Shown: positions 32,847-46,089, counted from the first letter of the stretch. The stretch is DNA of 64,000 nucleotides from Kribbella qitaiheensis (GCF_014217565.1 NZ_CP043661.1:3286001-3350000), one strand, 5' to 3'. A program made the numbers and translations. The notes: generated from the letters alone by a model not told the origin.

Positions 32847-33389
32847 TTACTTACCAGCCTTTCCGACCTTGCGGCGCACCTGCTCGCCGGCGTACCGGAC
32901 ACCCTTGCCCTTGTACGGCTCGGGCTTGCGCAGCTTGCGGATGTTGGCGGCAACCTCACCGACCGACTGCTTGTCGATTCCCTGCACCGAGAACTTGGTC
33001 GGCGCCTCCACCACGAAGGTGATGCCTTCCGGCGCCTCCACCGTGATCGTGTGGCTGTAGCCGAGCGAGAACTCCAGCGTGGCCGGGCCCTTTGACAGGA
33101 CGCGGTAACCGACGCCGACGATCTCGAGCTTCTTCTCGTAGCCGTCCGTCACGCCGGTCACCAGGTTGGCGATCAGAGTGCGGGACAGGCCGTGCAGTTC
33201 TTTGCTCTTGCGCTGCTCGTCCGGACGCGAGACGGCAATGGTGCCGTCCTCGTCGCGAGCGACCGCGATGGGCTCCGCAACAACGTGCGAGAGCTGACCC
33301 TTGGGACCCTTAACGGTGACCGTCTGGCCGTCGATCGTGACGTCGACGCCGGACGGGACCGTGATCGGGAGCTTACCGATGCGAGACAT
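32847..33389 (-). CDS. rplF: 50S ribosomal protein L6 (uL6)
   Basis: The 180-residue protein starts [17 protein letters not shown] and ends with the classical [25 protein letters not shown]. Two related domains are present, as normal. It contributes to the factor-binding region near the sarcin-ricin loop. Confidence 0.97.
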   Translation of the reverse strand: MSRIGKLPITVPSGVDVTIDGQTVTVKGPKGQLSHVVAEPIAVARDEDGTIAVSRPDEQRKSKELHGLSRTLIANLVTGVTDGYEKKLEIVGVGYRVLSKGPATLEFSLGYSHTITVEAPEGITFVVEAPTKFSVQGIDKQSVGEVAANIRKLRKPEPYKGKGVRYAGEQVRRKVGKAGK

Positions 33390-33416
33390 GAGAGTGGTCC
33401 TCCTTCCGGTTCTTCG

Positions 33417-33824
33417 TCACCAGACGTAGGCGAGGACTTCCCCGCCAACGCCCTTGTGCTTGGCCTGCCGGTCCGTCAGCAATCCCTGTGACGTCGAGAT
33501 GATCGCGACGCCGAGGCCACCGAGCACCTTGGGCAGGTTGGTCGACTTCGCATACACCCGCAGACCGGGCTTGCTGATCCGCCGTACGCCGGCGATCGAG
33601 CGCTCGCGGCTCGGACCGAACTTCAGGTCCACCACGAGGGTCTTACCGACGGTGCCCTCTTTGGGCTCCTCGACCTTGTAGGCCGAGATGTAACCCTCCT
33701 GCTGGAGGATGTCGGCAATGCCCTGCTTGATCTTGCTGTACGGCATCTGGGTCGACTCGTGATACGCCTGGTTGGCGTTGCGCAGACGTGTCAACATGTC
33801 TGCGATCGGGTCGGTCATCGTCAT
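33417..33824 (-). CDS. rpsH: 30S ribosomal protein S8 (uS8)
   Basis: The 135-residue protein begins [19 protein letters not shown]; the Met three residues in is an alternative start. The core ends [27 protein letters not shown], the S8 signature. It binds helix 21 of 16S rRNA and in many bacteria also represses the spc operon. Confidence 0.97.
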   Translation of the reverse strand: MTMTDPIADMLTRLRNANQAYHESTQMPYSKIKQGIADILQQEGYISAYKVEEPKEGTVGKTLVVDLKFGPSRERSIAGVRRISKPGLRVYAKSTNLPKVLGGLGVAIISTSQGLLTDRQAKHKGVGGEVLAYVW

Positions 33825-33921
33825 GGCCTGGGGCCTCTTTCCCGCCGTGGTTTCGCCGGCCGGCGACCTACGGTGACTAGATGGTGGTTGGAGAAAAGAT
33901 CGGTGCTGGACAAGCGGTGGG

Positions 33922-34107
33922 TCACCAGCTGGACTTGGTGACGCCGGGCAGCTCGCCCCGGTGCGCCATCTCCCGCAGGCAGATCCGGCACAGGCCGAAC
34001 TTGCGGAAGACCGCCTTCGGCCGGCCGCAGCGCTGGCAACGGGTGTAGCCGCGCACTGCGAACTTCGGCGTCCGGGCCTGCTTGACCTTGAGTGCTGTCT
34101 TCGCCAC
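33922..34107 (-). CDS. rpsZ: 30S ribosomal protein S14, zinc type (uS14, type Z)
   Basis: The GTG at 34107 ([21 protein letters not shown]) gives 61 residues. Two CxxC pairs (RCQRCGRPK and GLCRICLRE) form the zinc finger, the type always expressed in zinc-replete actinobacteria. It starts one base after the rplE stop. Confidence 0.96.
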   Translation of the reverse strand: MAKTALKVKQARTPKFAVRGYTRCQRCGRPKAVFRKFGLCRICLREMAHRGELPGVTKSSW

Positions 34108-34108
34108 G

Positions 34109-34684
34109 TCAGTTCTCCTTGAACGGGAAGCCGAGCTGCCGCAGCAGCGCACGCCCCTCGTCGTCGTTCTTGGCGGTGGTCACCACGGTGATGTCCATGC
34201 CGCGGACCCGGTCGATCCGGTCCTGGTTGATCTCGTGGAACATCACCTGCTCGGTCAGACCGAAGGTGTAGTTCCCGTTGCCGTCGAACTGCTTCGCCGA
34301 CAGGCCACGGAAGTCACGGATCCGGGGCAGCGCCAAGGCGAGCAGCCGGTCCAGGAACTCCCACATCCGGTCGCCGCGCAGCGTGACGTGCGCACCGATC
34401 GGCATGCCTTCACGCAGCTTGAACTGCGCGATGGACTTGCGGGCCTTGGTCACCGACGGCTTCTGGCCGGTGATCGCCGCCAGGTCGTTGATCGCGCCGT
34501 CGATCAGCTTGGAGTCGCGAGCCGCCTCGCCGACACCCATGTTCACCACGATCTTGGTGAGCCCGGGCACCTGCATGACGTTCTCGAACTGGAACTCCTC
34601 GCGCAGCTTGGCGACGATCTCCTCGCGGTACTTCGTCTTCATCCGCGGTTGAACGCTGCCGTTCTCGGTTGCCGTAGCAGTCAT
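34109..34684 (-). CDS. rplE: 50S ribosomal protein L5 (uL5)
   Basis: The 191-residue 5S rRNA-binding protein of the central protuberance contains [19 protein letters not shown], then [27 protein letters not shown] and the end [20 protein letters not shown]. Its start and the rplX stop overlap by one base. Confidence 0.97.
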   Translation of the reverse strand: MTATATENGSVQPRMKTKYREEIVAKLREEFQFENVMQVPGLTKIVVNMGVGEAARDSKLIDGAINDLAAITGQKPSVTKARKSIAQFKLREGMPIGAHVTLRGDRMWEFLDRLLALALPRIRDFRGLSAKQFDGNGNYTFGLTEQVMFHEINQDRIDRVRGMDITVVTTAKNDDEGRALLRQLGFPFKEN

Positions 34685-35076
34685 CAGATCTCCTCGCCGG
34701 TGCGGCGCGAGATACGCACGCTGCGGAACCCGGTGTACGTCGAACCGTCGGGGCGCCGCTTCTGCACCTCGACGCGGTTGTAGCCGACGCGCGTGGTGAC
34801 CTTCTGCTTCTTGCCATCCGCGTCGGTGGTCTCGACGAGCAGCATCACGTTGGAGACGTGGATCGGGGCTTCCTGGGTGACGATGCCACCCGTGGTGCCG
34901 CCGCGCTGGGCCTGCTGCACCTTGGTGTGCTTCTTGACCCGGTTCACGCCTTCGACGATGACCTTCTCAGCCTCAGGCAGCACCGAGATGATCTTGCCCT
35001 CGTGGCCCTTGGACTTACCGGCGATCACGCGAACGAGATCACCCTTCTTCACGTGCAGCTTCTTCTGGGCTGCCAT
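34684..35076 (-). CDS. rplX: 50S ribosomal protein L24 (uL24)
   Basis: This 130-residue assembly-initiator protein contains the KOW motif [19 protein letters not shown] and the following [14 protein letters not shown]. The C-terminal part ends with [23 protein letters not shown], slightly longer than in E. coli. It starts one base after rplN. Confidence 0.97.
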   Translation of the reverse strand: MAAQKKLHVKKGDLVRVIAGKSKGHEGKIISVLPEAEKVIVEGVNRVKKHTKVQQAQRGGTTGGIVTQEAPIHVSNVMLLVETTDADGKKQKVTTRVGYNRVEVQKRRPDGSTYTGFRSVRISRRTGEEI

Positions 35077-35077
35077 C

Positions 35078-35446
35078 TCAGAGCACCTCCGGAGCGAGCG
35101 AGATGATCTTCATGAACTTCTTCTCGCGCAACTCCCGGCCGACCGGCCCGAAGATGCGGGTGCCGCGCGGCTCGCCGTCGGCCTTGAGGATCACGGCGGC
35201 GTTCTCGTCGAACCGGATGTAGGAGCCGTCCGGACGCCGGCGCTCCTTCACAGTGCGAACGATGACGGCCTTGACGACGTCGCCCTTCTTGACGCCGCCG
35301 CCCGGGATCGCGTCCTTGACGGTGGCGACGATCGTGTCACCGACACCGGCATAGCGCCGACCGGAGCCACCGAGCACGCGGATGCACAAGATTTCCTTGG
35401 CACCCGTGTTGTCGGCGACCTTCAGTCGCGACTCCTGCTGGATCAT
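35078..35446 (-). CDS. rplN: 50S ribosomal protein L14 (uL14)
   Basis: The 122-residue protein begins [19 protein letters not shown] and has [15 protein letters not shown] and [23 protein letters not shown]. It lies at the subunit interface. A 115-nt gap separates it from rpsQ, with no further gene in it. Confidence 0.98.
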   Translation of the reverse strand: MIQQESRLKVADNTGAKEILCIRVLGGSGRRYAGVGDTIVATVKDAIPGGGVKKGDVVKAVIVRTVKERRRPDGSYIRFDENAAVILKADGEPRGTRIFGPVGRELREKKFMKIISLAPEVL

Positions 35447-35561
35447 CTGTTGATCTCCTGGTTGTCTCGCTGGTTCTCACTCACATGAGCCTTGCGGAAC
35501 GAATGATTTCGATTGGGTACAGCTGGGCGTTGCGCTGCCCGAAAGGCCCTTGAGAGGCTGA

Positions 35562-35864
35562 TTACTTGGCCTTCTCGAGGATCTCCACGATGCGCCAACG
35601 CTTGGTGGCGGACAGCGGCCGGGTCTCCATCAGGAGGACGCGGTCGCCGATGCCGGCGGCGTTCTGCTCATCGTGGGCCTTGAGCTTGCTGGTGCGGCGG
35701 ATGACCTTGCCGTACAGCTTGTGCTTGACCCGGTCCTCGACCTCGACCGTCACGGTCTTGTCCATCTTGTCGCTCAGCACCAGACCGACCTTGGTCTTGC
35801 GGTTGCCGCGCTTCGCGTCGGGGGTCGTGCTCACGGTGTCGTCCTTCGCTGCATTCTCGGTCAT
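35562..35864 (-). CDS. rpsQ: 30S ribosomal protein S17 (uS17)
   Basis: The 100-residue protein has a short acidic N-terminal extension ([18 protein letters not shown]), then the S17 core [32 protein letters not shown] and [20 protein letters not shown]. It overlaps rpmC by 4 nt. Confidence 0.97.
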   Translation of the reverse strand: MTENAAKDDTVSTTPDAKRGNRKTKVGLVLSDKMDKTVTVEVEDRVKHKLYGKVIRRTSKLKAHDEQNAAGIGDRVLLMETRPLSATKRWRIVEILEKAK

Positions 35865-36157
35865 GCCTTGCTCCCAGCCTTCTCGCTGTCGTCCGCGGTC
35901 TCTTCCACGGCGTCCTCGGCCTCAGCCACGGGCGCGGTCTGGTCGACCTCTTCGGTGATCCCGAGCGCACGCTCGGTCAGCACCGTGTAGATGCGGGCGA
36001 TGTCCTTCTTGACGGCGCGCAGCCGTCCGTGGGACTCCAGCTGACCCGTGGCAGCCTGGAACCGGAGGTTGAACAGCTCCTCCTTGGCCTCGCCCAGCTT
36101 CTCCAGAAGCTCAGCCTTGCCAAGGTTCCGCAGCTCAGCGGCAGTCACGATAGCCAT
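35861..36157 (-). CDS. rpmC: 50S ribosomal protein L29 (uL29)
   Basis: The first 65 residues are L29 ([26 protein letters not shown] and [21 protein letters not shown]). An acidic C-terminal tail of about 30 residues ([22 protein letters not shown]) is extra compared with E. coli and is common in actinobacteria. It sits near the peptide-exit tunnel. Confidence 0.96.
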   Translation of the reverse strand: MAIVTAAELRNLGKAELLEKLGEAKEELFNLRFQAATGQLESHGRLRAVKKDIARIYTVLTERALGITEEVDQTAPVAEAEDAVEETADDSEKAGSKA

Positions 36158-36576
36158 CAGTTCTCACCTGCCTCTCGGGTGATGAATTTGCACTTCATCG
36201 GCAACTTGTGAATCGCGCGGCGCATCGCCTCGCGAGCGGTCTCCTCGTCAACACCGGACAGTTCGAACATCACCCGGCCGGACTTGACGTTGGCGATCCA
36301 CCACTCGGGCGAACCCTTGCCGGAACCCATCCGGGTCTCGGCAGGCTTCTTGGTCAGCGGGCGGTCCGGGTAGATGTTGATCCAGACCTTTCCGCCACGC
36401 TTGATGTGCCGGGTCATCGCGATACGAGCGGACTCGATCTGCCGGTTCGTGACGTAGTGGCTCTCGACGGCCTGGATGCCGAAGTCGCCGAACGCCAGCG
36501 CGGTGCCACCCTTGGCAGCGCCGGAGCGCTTCGGGTGGTGCTGCTTGCGGTGCTTGACCTTACGGGGGATGAGCAT
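36157..36576 (-). CDS. rplP: 50S ribosomal protein L16 (uL16)
   Basis: The 139-residue protein begins [19 protein letters not shown] and contains [19 protein letters not shown] and [19 protein letters not shown], which reach into the tRNA sites of the large subunit. Its stop overlaps the rpmC start by one base. Confidence 0.98.
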   Translation of the reverse strand: MLIPRKVKHRKQHHPKRSGAAKGGTALAFGDFGIQAVESHYVTNRQIESARIAMTRHIKRGGKVWINIYPDRPLTKKPAETRMGSGKGSPEWWIANVKSGRVMFELSGVDEETAREAMRRAIHKLPMKCKFITREAGEN

Positions 36577-36579
36577 CGT

Positions 36580-37437
36580 TCAGCTCTCCGTTCCGGTCGT
36601 CTCGGCCGGCTTCTCGGCAGCCGGAGCCGCCGTCGCGTCAGCCTTCGGGGCGTCATTGCGGGCGCCACCGTCACGACGGTCATTACGACCGCCACGGTCA
36701 CCACCGCGACCACCACGGTCACCGCGGTCGCCACCACCGTCACGGCGGGCCGGACGGCCACGCTGCTGGGTAGCGGCCCGAGCGGCGGCCTGCGCCTCGC
36801 GCTCGGCGCGGGTGCCGGCGACGTCGCCCTTGTAGATCCAGACCTTCACGCCGATCCGGCCGAAGGTCGTCCGGGCCTCGTAGAAGCCGTAGTCGATGTC
36901 CGCGCGAAGCGTGTGCAGGGGCACCCGGCCTTCGCGGTAGAACTCCGAACGCGACATCTCAGCGCCACCGAGACGGCCGGAGCACTGGATCCGGATGCCC
37001 AGGGCGCCGCCACGCATGGTGGTCTGCATCGCCTTGCGCATCGCGCGACGGAACGCCACGCGGCCGGACAGCTGCTCGGCAACGCCCTGGGCGACGAGCT
37101 GTGCGTCGACCTCGGCGTTCTTGACCTCGAGGATGTTCAACTGCACCTGCTTGCCGGTGAGCTCCTCGAGGCTGCCCCGGATCCGGTCCGCCTCGGCGCC
37201 GCGGCGACCGATGACGATGCCCGGACGGGCGGTGTGGATGTCGACGCGGACACGGTCACGGGTGCGCTCGATCTCCACCCGGGAGATGCCTGCGCGCTCC
37301 ATGCCCTTGCTCAGCAAGCGACGGATCTTGACGTCCTCGCCCACGTAGTCCTTGTACAGCTTCTCCGCGTACCACCGGCTCTTGTGGTCCGTGCTGATGC
37401 CGAGTCGGAACCCGTGCGGGTTTACCTTCTGGCCCAC
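36580..37437 (-). CDS. rpsC: 30S ribosomal protein S3 (uS3)
   Basis: The 285-residue protein has the N-terminal [14 protein letters not shown], the KH domain with [21 protein letters not shown], and the C-terminal domain ending [14 protein letters not shown]. The extra 70-residue tail is Arg/Gly/Asp-rich ([16 protein letters not shown]) and disordered, longer than in E. coli but usual in this group. It lines the mRNA entry tunnel. Confidence 0.97.
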   Translation of the reverse strand: MGQKVNPHGFRLGISTDHKSRWYAEKLYKDYVGEDVKIRRLLSKGMERAGISRVEIERTRDRVRVDIHTARPGIVIGRRGAEADRIRGSLEELTGKQVQLNILEVKNAEVDAQLVAQGVAEQLSGRVAFRRAMRKAMQTTMRGGALGIRIQCSGRLGGAEMSRSEFYREGRVPLHTLRADIDYGFYEARTTFGRIGVKVWIYKGDVAGTRAEREAQAAARAATQQRGRPARRDGGGDRGDRGGRGGDRGGRNDRRDGGARNDAPKADATAAPAAEKPAETTGTES

Positions 37438-37982
37438 TATCGGGTCTCCTTCTTCTCAGCCTTTTTGGCGGTTGCCTTCTTGGCCGGCGCCTTCTTGGCG
37501 GTGGCCTTGCTGGCCGCGCCCTTCTTTGCGTCGTCCTTCTTGGCGTCCGCCTTGTTGGCATCGGCCTTCTTCGCCGGCGGCGCGGCCTCGACCTTCGGGC
37601 CGACCACGACGGTGATGTGGCTGGTCCGCTTGTCGATCCGGGTCGCGCGACCCTGGGCACGGGGGCGGTGACGCTTCAGCGTCGGGCCCTCGTCCACATA
37701 GGCCTTCACCACGACCAGGTCGGCGCGGCTCAGGTGCTCGGTGCCCTCGGCGTTCGCCACGGCGCTGTCGACGACCTTGTACACGGTCTCGGCAGCGGCC
37801 TGCGGGGCGAACTTCAGAGTGGCGAGTGCGTCGTCGACGCCCATGCCGCGCACCAGGTCGACCACGCGACGTGCCTTCATCGGCGTCACGCGGACGAAGC
37901 GCGCGACCGCGAAGGCCCCGGGCTCGTCGCCCAGCAGGCCCTCGCGACGGGCACTGACTGCCCTACGCTCCATTACGCTCAT
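37437..37982 (-). CDS. rplV: 50S ribosomal protein L22 (uL22) with Lys/Ala-rich tail
   Basis: The core ([20 protein letters not shown] to [20 protein letters not shown]) is normal L22, which lines the exit tunnel. About 50 further residues form a low-complexity Ala/Lys tail ([18 protein letters not shown] and similar), comparable to the linker in L17. The tail probably helps bind rRNA and is not a separate domain. Confidence 0.96.
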   Translation of the reverse strand: MSVMERRAVSARREGLLGDEPGAFAVARFVRVTPMKARRVVDLVRGMGVDDALATLKFAPQAAAETVYKVVDSAVANAEGTEHLSRADLVVVKAYVDEGPTLKRHRPRAQGRATRIDKRTSHITVVVGPKVEAAPPAKKADANKADAKKDDAKKGAASKATAKKAPAKKATAKKAEKKETR

Positions 37983-38032
37983 GATGTTCGAATCTCTCCG
38001 TAGGTTGCTCTGCGCTTCGTCGCTGACCTAGG

Positions 38033-38314
38033 TCAGCGACGCCGTGCCTTGCGGTCGTCTTTTTCGTGGCCCTTGAACGTCCGGGTCGGGGCGAACTCGC
38101 CGAGCTTGTGCCCGACCATCGCGTCCGTCACGAACACGGGGACATGTTTGCGGCCGTCGTGCACCGCCAGGGTGTGACCGATCATGGTCGGAATGATCAT
38201 CGATCGGCGCGACCAGGTCTTGATCACGTTCTTGGTGCCCTTTTCGTTCTGCACCTCCACCTTCTTCAACAGGTGGTGGTCGACGAACGGGCCCTTCTTG
38301 AGGCTGCGTGGCAT
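38033..38314 (-). CDS. rpsS: 30S ribosomal protein S19 (uS19)
   Basis: The 93-residue head protein starts [19 protein letters not shown] and contains [22 protein letters not shown] and [20 protein letters not shown]. It lies between rplB and rplV as in all S10 operons. Confidence 0.98.
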   Translation of the reverse strand: MPRSLKKGPFVDHHLLKKVEVQNEKGTKNVIKTWSRRSMIIPTMIGHTLAVHDGRKHVPVFVTDAMVGHKLGEFAPTRTFKGHEKDDRKARRR

Positions 38315-38329
38315 CTGTCCGGCTCCCTA

Positions 38330-39164
38330 TCAGCGCTTCTTGCCGGCCTTGCGGCGCCGGACGATCATGCGATCGCTTTCCTTGTGACCACGGGTGCGGC
38401 CATCGGGCTTGCCCCATGGGGACACCGGGTGACGTCCACCCGAGGTCTTACCCTCACCACCACCGTGCGGGTGGTCGACCGGGTTCATGGCGACACCACG
38501 GACGGTCGGGCGCTTGCCCTTCCAGCGCATCCGGCCGGCCTTGCCCCAGTTGATGTTCGACTGCTCGCCGTTGCCGACCTCACCGAGGGTGGCGCGGCAG
38601 CGTACGTCGACCATCCGGACCTCGCCCGAAGGCATCCGCAGGGTGGCCATCCGGCCCTCCTTGGCGACCAGCTGAACGCTGGCACCGGCGGAGCGGGCCA
38701 TCTTGGCGCCACCACCCGGGCGCAGTTCGACGGCGTGCACCGTGGAACCGACCGGGATGTTGCGCAGCGGCAGGTTGTTGCCGACCTTGATGTCCGCGGG
38801 CCGGACCGTTCTCGACGATCGTGCCCTGCTTCAGGTTGGCCGGGGCGAGGATGTAGCGCTTCTCGCCGTCGACGTAGTGCAGCAGTGCGATCCGGGCGGT
38901 GCGGTTCGGGTCGTACTCGATCTCCGCGACCTTGGCCGGCACGCCGTCCTTGTCGTACCGCTTGAAGTCGATCAGGCGGTAGGCGCGCTTGTGACCGCCA
39001 CCGTGGTGCCGAGTGGTGATCTTGCCGGAGCTGTTCCGGCCACCCTTCTTCGGCAGCGGGCGGAGCAGGGACTTCTCAGGGGTCGAACGGGTGAGCTCGA
39101 CGAAGTCGGCAACGCTGGAGCCACGGCGGCCCGGCGTCGTCGGCTTGTATTTGCGGATACCCAT
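38330..39164 (-). CDS. rplB: 50S ribosomal protein L2 (uL2), frameshifted
   Basis: The N-terminal half ([16 protein letters not shown] to [22 protein letters not shown]) and the C-terminal half ([20 protein letters not shown] onward, including the peptidyl-transferase-proximal [16 protein letters not shown]) lie in different frames. One extra base in GGGCC at 38798-38802 explains the break. Without it the product has 277 residues, the normal length, ending RRRKAGKKR. As L2 is essential, the break is almost certainly not real. Confidence 0.96.
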
Positions 39165-39469
39165 TACGACTGGCCTCCGAAGATGTCGATGCGGTCGTCG
39201 CCGGCAAGGCTGACGATCGCTCGCTTGGTGTCAGGACGCTTGCCCCAGCCCGTACGGGTACGGCGGCGCTTGCCCTTGCGGTTGATCGTGTTGACGCTGG
39301 TGACCCGCACCTTGAACACCTTCTGGACCGCGAGCTTGATCTCGGTCTTGTTGGCGTCCGGGGCGACCTCGAACGTGTACTTCTGCTCGTCCAGCAGGCC
39401 GTAGCTCTTCTCGCTCACGACCGGCCGCAGCAGCACGTCCCGCGGGTCTTTGTTGACTCCGTGACTCAT
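39164..39469 (-). CDS. rplW: 50S ribosomal protein L23 (uL23)
   Basis: The 101-residue exit-tunnel protein is the docking site for SRP and trigger factor. The ATG at 39469 overlaps the rplD stop (ATGA). The core contains [23 protein letters not shown] and [23 protein letters not shown]. Confidence 0.97.
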   Translation of the reverse strand: MSHGVNKDPRDVLLRPVVSEKSYGLLDEQKYTFEVAPDANKTEIKLAVQKVFKVRVTSVNTINRKGKRRRTRTGWGKRPDTKRAIVSLAGDDRIDIFGGQS

Positions 39470-40161
39470 GCTTCTACCTCCTGCTCGGCCTCGGTCGACG
39501 TAGCGACGGCCTTGACGGACTTGCCCTTCGGCGTGCCTGCGACGAAGGTCGCCAGCGACGCGGTGGTGAAGATGACCGCGTCGTTGCACAGCACGTCGTA
39601 CGCGTTCAGCTGGTCGGCCGCGATCAGGTGCACGGTCGGCACGTTGCGCAGGCTCAGCAGCGTCACGTCGTCGTCGCGCTCGACAACCACCAGCAGCTTC
39701 AGGAACTCGGTGACCTCGGCCAGGACCTTGCGGGCGACCTTGGTGGAGGGCACGTCGCCGTCCACGAACTGGTCGACCACGATGACGCGGCCTTCGCGGG
39801 CCCGGTCGGAGAGCGCACCGCGCAGGGCGGCGGCGATCATCTTCTTCGGGGTCCGCTGGCTGTAGTCACGCGGGGTCGGGCCGTGCACCACGCCACCACC
39901 GGTGAACTGCGGCGCGCGGGTCGAGCCCTGACGGGCGCGGCCGGTGCCCTTCTGGCGGTACGGCTTGGCGCCACCACCGGACACCTCGGCGCGGGTCTTG
40001 ACCTTGTGCGTGCCCTGACGGGCAGCGGCCAGCTGCGCTACGACGACCTGGTGGATCAGCGGGATGTTCGCCTGTACGTCGAACAGGTCGGCGGGGAGCT
40101 CCGCGGAGCCCTTCTTGCTGACCTTGTCGCCCTTCACGACGACGACGTCAACGGTGCTCAT
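39466..40161 (-). CDS. rplD: 50S ribosomal protein L4 (uL4)
   Basis: The 231-residue protein starts at ATG 40161 ([17 protein letters not shown]) and overlaps rplC by 4 nt. The tunnel loop is visible as [37 protein letters not shown]. In proteobacteria L4 autoregulates the S10 operon; no such leader is recognised here. Confidence 0.97.
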   Translation of the reverse strand: MSTVDVVVVKGDKVSKKGSAELPADLFDVQANIPLIHQVVVAQLAAARQGTHKVKTRAEVSGGGAKPYRQKGTGRARQGSTRAPQFTGGGVVHGPTPRDYSQRTPKKMIAAALRGALSDRAREGRVIVVDQFVDGDVPSTKVARKVLAEVTEFLKLLVVVERDDDVTLLSLRNVPTVHLIAADQLNAYDVLCNDAVIFTTASLATFVAGTPKGKSVKAVATSTEAEQEVEA

Positions 40162-40832
40162 TTGGTAGCTCCCTTCGCGGCGTTGCGGATCAGCACGAGG
40201 CCGCCCTTGGGGCCGGGGACGGCACCCTTGAGCAGGACCAGGCCACGCTCGACGTCGATCGCGTGGACCGTGACGTTCTGCGTGGTGACCTTCTCGTTGC
40301 CCATCCGGCCGGCCATCTTGAGGCCCTTGAAGACCCGGCCCGGGGTCGCGCACCCGCCGATGGAGCCCGGCGAACGGTGCTTCTTGTGCACACCGTGGGT
40401 GGAGCTGAGACCGTGGAAGCCGTGCCGCTTCATCACACCGGCGAAGCCCTTGCCCTTGCTGGTGGCGGACACGTCGACGATCTCGCCGGCGGCGAACGCC
40501 TCGGCCTTGATCTCCTGGCCGAGCGTGTACTCGCTGGCGTCAGCGGTGCGCAGTTCGAGCAGGTGGCGACGCGGGGTCACACCAGCCTTCTCGAAGTGGC
40601 CGCGCATCGGCGAGTTCACCTTGCGGGGGTCGATGTCGCCGAAAGCGATCTGCACGCCGTCGTAGCCGTGGCTGGCCGAGGTACGAACCTCGGTGACCAC
40701 GCAGGGGCCGGCCTGGATCACGGTGACGGGGACGACTCGGTTGTTCTCGTCCCAGGTCTGGGTCATACCGAGCTTGGTGCCCAGCAGACCGCGAGTGGTT
40801 TTGCCTGTTTTTGCCATGTTTACAGGGCTCAT
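40158..40832 (-). CDS. rplC: 50S ribosomal protein L3 (uL3)
   Basis: The ATG at 40832 ([21 protein letters not shown]) is chosen because the alternative Met five residues later has no ribosome binding site. It gives 224 residues. The central loop reads [20 protein letters not shown] and [19 protein letters not shown], which approaches the peptidyl transferase centre. It lies 16 nt after rpsJ. Confidence 0.96.
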   Translation of the reverse strand: MSPVNMAKTGKTTRGLLGTKLGMTQTWDENNRVVPVTVIQAGPCVVTEVRTSASHGYDGVQIAFGDIDPRKVNSPMRGHFEKAGVTPRRHLLELRTADASEYTLGQEIKAEAFAAGEIVDVSATSKGKGFAGVMKRHGFHGLSSTHGVHKKHRSPGSIGGCATPGRVFKGLKMAGRMGNEKVTTQNVTVHAIDVERGLVLLKGAVPGPKGGLVLIRNAAKGATK

Positions 40833-40848
40833 TGGTTTCGCGTTTCCC

Positions 40849-41157
40849 TCAGAGCTTGATCTCGATGTCGACACCGGCCGGCAGGTCGAGACGCATCAGC
40901 GAGTCGACGGTCTTCGGCGTGGGGTCGATGATGTCGATGAGCCGCTTGTGGGTGCGCATCTCGAAGTGCTCGCGGCTGTCCTTGTACTTGTGCGGCGAGC
41001 GGATGACGCAGAACACGTTCTTTTCCGTCGGCAACGGCACCGGGCCAGCAACCTTCGCACCAGTACGCGTCACCGTGTCGACGATCTTGCGCGCCGAGCT
41101 GTCGATGACCTCGTGGTCGTAGGCCTTCAGCCGGATGCGGATCTTTTGTCCCGCCAT
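40849..41157 (-). CDS. rpsJ: 30S ribosomal protein S10 (uS10)
   Basis: The 102-residue first gene of the S10 operon reads [58 protein letters not shown] and ends GVDIEIKL. S10 is also NusE, a partner of transcription antitermination. Confidence 0.98.
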   Translation of the reverse strand: MAGQKIRIRLKAYDHEVIDSSARKIVDTVTRTGAKVAGPVPLPTEKNVFCVIRSPHKYKDSREHFEMRTHKRLIDIIDPTPKTVDSLMRLDLPAGVDIEIKL

Positions 41158-41489
41158 CGCTTCGCTTCGTCCTTCTCTTCGTCATTCGTCTTCGTTGCTC
41201 CGACCCCCGAGGTCGGGTGTGTCGTGGACGCGGCACGCGCGTCACCACACATCTTTCGACCCTGGGATGGTGATCGGGGTTCGGTCTCGGACCGGAACCT
41301 CGGCATGGTCTCCGGTCCGGCGCACCTGGCAGAAACACGTCTGCGGCGCGCCCCGGCGGCCTCGCCTGAGCAACCTGAATAGTGTGCCAGAGATCGGCAT
41401 CGAAATGCCAATCGAGGTGGCTTTACGCCCAGATCCCGAACCGTTCCGGAGTCACCGACCCCGACTTGCCCTGGATCAGGCGTAAAGCA
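41158..41489 (-). promoter_or_regulatory. Leader and promoter region of the S10 operon
   Basis: This 330-bp gap holds no gene. On the minus strand TTGGCA (41406-41411) and the -10-like CACACT (41381-41386) have a 19-bp spacer, inside a motif (GGCACACTATTCAGG) that looks familiar from other actinobacterial S10 promoters. That would leave a leader of about 215 nt before rpsJ. No L4-binding leader structure was recognised. Confidence 0.4.
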
Positions 41490-41530
41490 GAGGTCCGCGA
41501 AGGCTCAACGAGCGAGCCCTCGCGGACCTC
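41490..41530 (-). terminator. Terminator after tuf
   Basis: Arms of 17 nt (41490-41506 and 41514-41530, beginning GAGGTCCGCG) pair with one mismatch around a 7-nt loop. It begins 7 nt past the tuf stop and ends the str operon. Confidence 0.8.
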
Positions 41531-41536
41531 ATGAAA

Positions 41537-42730
41537 TCACTTGAGGATCTTGGTGACCCGGCCGGCGCCGACGGTGCGGCCACCTTCACGGATCGCGAAC
41601 TTCAGGCCCTCTTCCATGGCGATCGGCTGGATCAGCTCGACCGACATGTCGGTGTTGTCGCCCGGCATGACCATCTCGGTGCCCTCGGGCAGCGTGACGA
41701 CGCCGGTGACGTCCGTGGTGCGGAAGTAGAACTGGGGCCGGTAGTTCTGGAAGAACGGCGTGTGACGGCCACCCTCCTCCTTCGACAGGATGTAGACCGA
41801 AGCGTCGAAGTTGGTGTGCGGGGTGGTGGTGCCCGGCTTGATGACGACCATGCCGCGCTCGACGTCCTCGCGCTTGGTGCCACGAAGCAGCAGACCGACG
41901 TTCTCGCCGGCCTCACCGGTGTCGAGCAACTTGCGGAACATCTCGATGCCGGTGACCGTGGTGGTCTGCTTGGCCTCGCGGATTCCGATCAGGTCGACGG
42001 TCTCGTTGACCTTGACCACGCCGCGCTCGATCCGGCCGGTGATGACGGTACCGCGACCCGTGATGGTGAAGACATCCTCCACCGGCATCAGGAACGGCTT
42101 GTCGATCTCGCGGACCGGCTGCGGGATGTAGGAGTCGACAGCATCCATCAACTCGAGGATGGACTTGCCCCACTTCTCGTCACCCTGCAGTGCCGGGTGA
42201 GCCGCAACGTGCACGACGGGAGCGTTGTCGCCGTCGAACTCCTGGTCGCTGAGCAGCTCGCGAACCTCGAGCTCGACGAGCTCCAGGATCTCCTCGTCGT
42301 CGACCATGTCGCACTTGTTCAGGGCGACGACCATCGCCGGCACGCCGACCTGACGGGCGAGCAGCACGTGCTCACGCGTCTGCGGCATCGGGCCGTCGGT
42401 GGCGGCGACGACCAGGATCGCACCGTCCATCTGGGCCGCACCGGTGATCATGTTCTTGATGTAGTCCGCGTGCCCCGGGCAGTCGACGTGGGCGTAGTGC
42501 CGGGCCTCGGTCTGGTACTCGACGTGCGCGATGGAGATGGTGATACCGCGCTGGCGCTCTTCCGGCGCCTTGTCGATCTGATCGAAGGCCGAGGCCTCGT
42601 TCAGAGTCGGGTACTTGTCGTGCAGCACCTTGGTGATCGCCGCGGTAAGAGTCGTCTTACCGTGGTCGATGTGACCGATGGTGCCGATGTTGACGTGCGG
42701 CTTAGTCCGCTCGAACTTCGCCTTAGCCAC
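41537..42730 (-). CDS. tuf: Elongation factor Tu
   Basis: The 397-residue GTPase delivers aminoacyl-tRNA. The P-loop is [15 protein letters not shown], switch II is [12 protein letters not shown] and base recognition is NKCDMVDD. Domains 2 and 3 follow ([32 protein letters not shown]). It is the only tuf copy in the window and lies 72 nt after fusA. Confidence 0.99.
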   Translation of the reverse strand: MAKAKFERTKPHVNIGTIGHIDHGKTTLTAAITKVLHDKYPTLNEASAFDQIDKAPEERQRGITISIAHVEYQTEARHYAHVDCPGHADYIKNMITGAAQMDGAILVVAATDGPMPQTREHVLLARQVGVPAMVVALNKCDMVDDEEILELVELEVRELLSDQEFDGDNAPVVHVAAHPALQGDEKWGKSILELMDAVDSYIPQPVREIDKPFLMPVEDVFTITGRGTVITGRIERGVVKVNETVDLIGIREAKQTTTVTGIEMFRKLLDTGEAGENVGLLLRGTKREDVERGMVVIKPGTTTPHTNFDASVYILSKEEGGRHTPFFQNYRPQFYFRTTDVTGVVTLPEGTEMVMPGDNTDMSVELIQPIAMEEGLKFAIREGGRTVGAGRVTKILK

Positions 42731-42802
42731 TGGGGCCCTCCTGGAAAGTGTTGACTTACGCCGTACGCCGACGCGCTGTGGGTTGGTTGGTCCGGGGCGA
42801 GA

Positions 42803-44914
<2,112 letters not shown>

Positions 44915-44988
44915 CTCGGTGGTCTACCTCTCGCTTCTGTCTAGCTTCAAAATGGGTGAATCGCAGGGGTCCGGGATCGGACCCCGGA

Positions 44989-45459
44989 TCACCAGCGGTA
45001 GTGGGCGAAAGCCTTGTTGGCTTCGGCCATCTTGTGCGTGTCCTCGCGGCGCTTGACTGCGGCACCCAGACCGTTCGACGCGTCCAGGATCTCGTTCATC
45101 AGGCGCTCGGACATGGTCTTCTCGCGACGACCGCGGGAGTACGACGTGAGCCAGCGCAGGGCGAGCGTGGTCGAGCGACCGGGCTTGACCTCGATCGGCA
45201 CCTGGTAGGTGGCTCCACCGACGCGGCGGCTCTTCACCTCGATGCTGGGCTTCACGTTGTCCAGTGCGCGCTTCAGCGTGATCACGGGATCGGTGCCGGT
45301 CTTCGTCCGGGTGCCCTCGAGCGCCGTGTAGACGATGCTCTGGGCGATCTGCTTCTTGCCGTCGACCAGGATCTTGGAGATCAACTGTGTGACGAGCGGC
45401 GAACTGTAGACCGGGTCGATGATGACCGGCCGCTTCGGGGCGGGACCCTTACGCGGCAT
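44989..45459 (-). CDS. rpsG: 30S ribosomal protein S7 (uS7)
   Basis: The 156-residue protein starts [20 protein letters not shown] and organises the 30S head. The motif [19 protein letters not shown] and the end [21 protein letters not shown] are typical. Its start overlaps the rpsL stop by one base. Confidence 0.98.
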   Translation of the reverse strand: MPRKGPAPKRPVIIDPVYSSPLVTQLISKILVDGKKQIAQSIVYTALEGTRTKTGTDPVITLKRALDNVKPSIEVKSRRVGGATYQVPIEVKPGRSTTLALRWLTSYSRGRREKTMSERLMNEILDASNGLGAAVKRREDTHKMAEANKAFAHYRW

Positions 45460-45833
45460 TAGCTCTTCTCCTTCTTCGCGCCGTACCGGCTGCGAGCCTG
45501 CTTCCGGTTCTTCACACCCTGGGTGTCGAGCGAACCGCGGATGATCTTGTACCGGACACCCGGGAGGTCCTTCACACGACCACCACGCACGAGCACGATC
45601 GAGTGCTCCTGCAGGTTGTGGCCGACGCCCGGGATGTAGGCGGTGACCTCGATGCCGCTGGTGAGGCGGACGCGAGCGACCTTACGAAGAGCCGAGTTCG
45701 GCTTCTTCGGGGTGGTCGTGTAGACGCGCGTGCACACACCACGACGCTGAGGGGAACCCTTCAGGGCCGGCGTCTTGTTCTTGGACACCTTGTCCTGGCG
45801 GCCCTTGCGGACCAACTGCTGGATGGTGGGCAC
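45459..45833 (-). CDS. rpsL: 30S ribosomal protein S12 (uS12)
   Basis: The GTG at 45833 ([21 protein letters not shown]) gives 124 residues. Streptomycin-relevant lysines are wild type ([18 protein letters not shown] and [17 protein letters not shown]). It is the first gene of the str operon, with a leader of about 185 nt. Confidence 0.98.
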   Translation of the reverse strand: MPTIQQLVRKGRQDKVSKNKTPALKGSPQRRGVCTRVYTTTPKKPNSALRKVARVRLTSGIEVTAYIPGVGHNLQEHSIVLVRGGRVKDLPGVRYKIIRGSLDTQGVKNRKQARSRYGAKKEKS

Positions 45834-46026
45834 CGCGTAGGTCTCTTTCTGTCGTCCGGTCGGTTGCTGCGCACCTGACCCCCGCGGTCGGGTGTGTCGC
45901 GAGGGCACGGACACGCCGGAGTCATAAACTTTCTGACTGTCGGCAGAAGTCCCGTGCCACGCGCTGACCCGGAAATATTACGAGGGGCACGCATGACGGC
46001 CCAGGATGACCCGGGCACGATCGTTA

Positions 46027-46055
46027 AGACTAGCGGCTGCCTCAAGCACGGTCAA
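46027..46055 (-). promoter_or_regulatory. Promoter of the str operon (rpsL-rpsG-fusA-tuf)
   Basis: On the minus strand -35 TTGACC (46050-46055) and -10 TAGTCT (46027-46032) are separated by exactly 17 bp. The stretch 45834-46026 between it and rpsL holds no gene and is the mRNA leader. Confidence 0.7.
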
Positions 46056-46089
46056 AACAGAAGACCGTACGGCACTGAGGCGCAGCCGC
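46033..46089 (-). terminator. Nested hairpin overlapping the str promoter
   Basis: Outer arms GCGGCTGCCTCA (46033-46044) and 46076-46089 pair with a 2-nt bulge. An inner stem ACGGTC/GACCGT lies inside. It begins 45 nt past the stop of the hydrolase gene and is probably its terminator, yet the str -35 lies within it. Confidence 0.5.
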
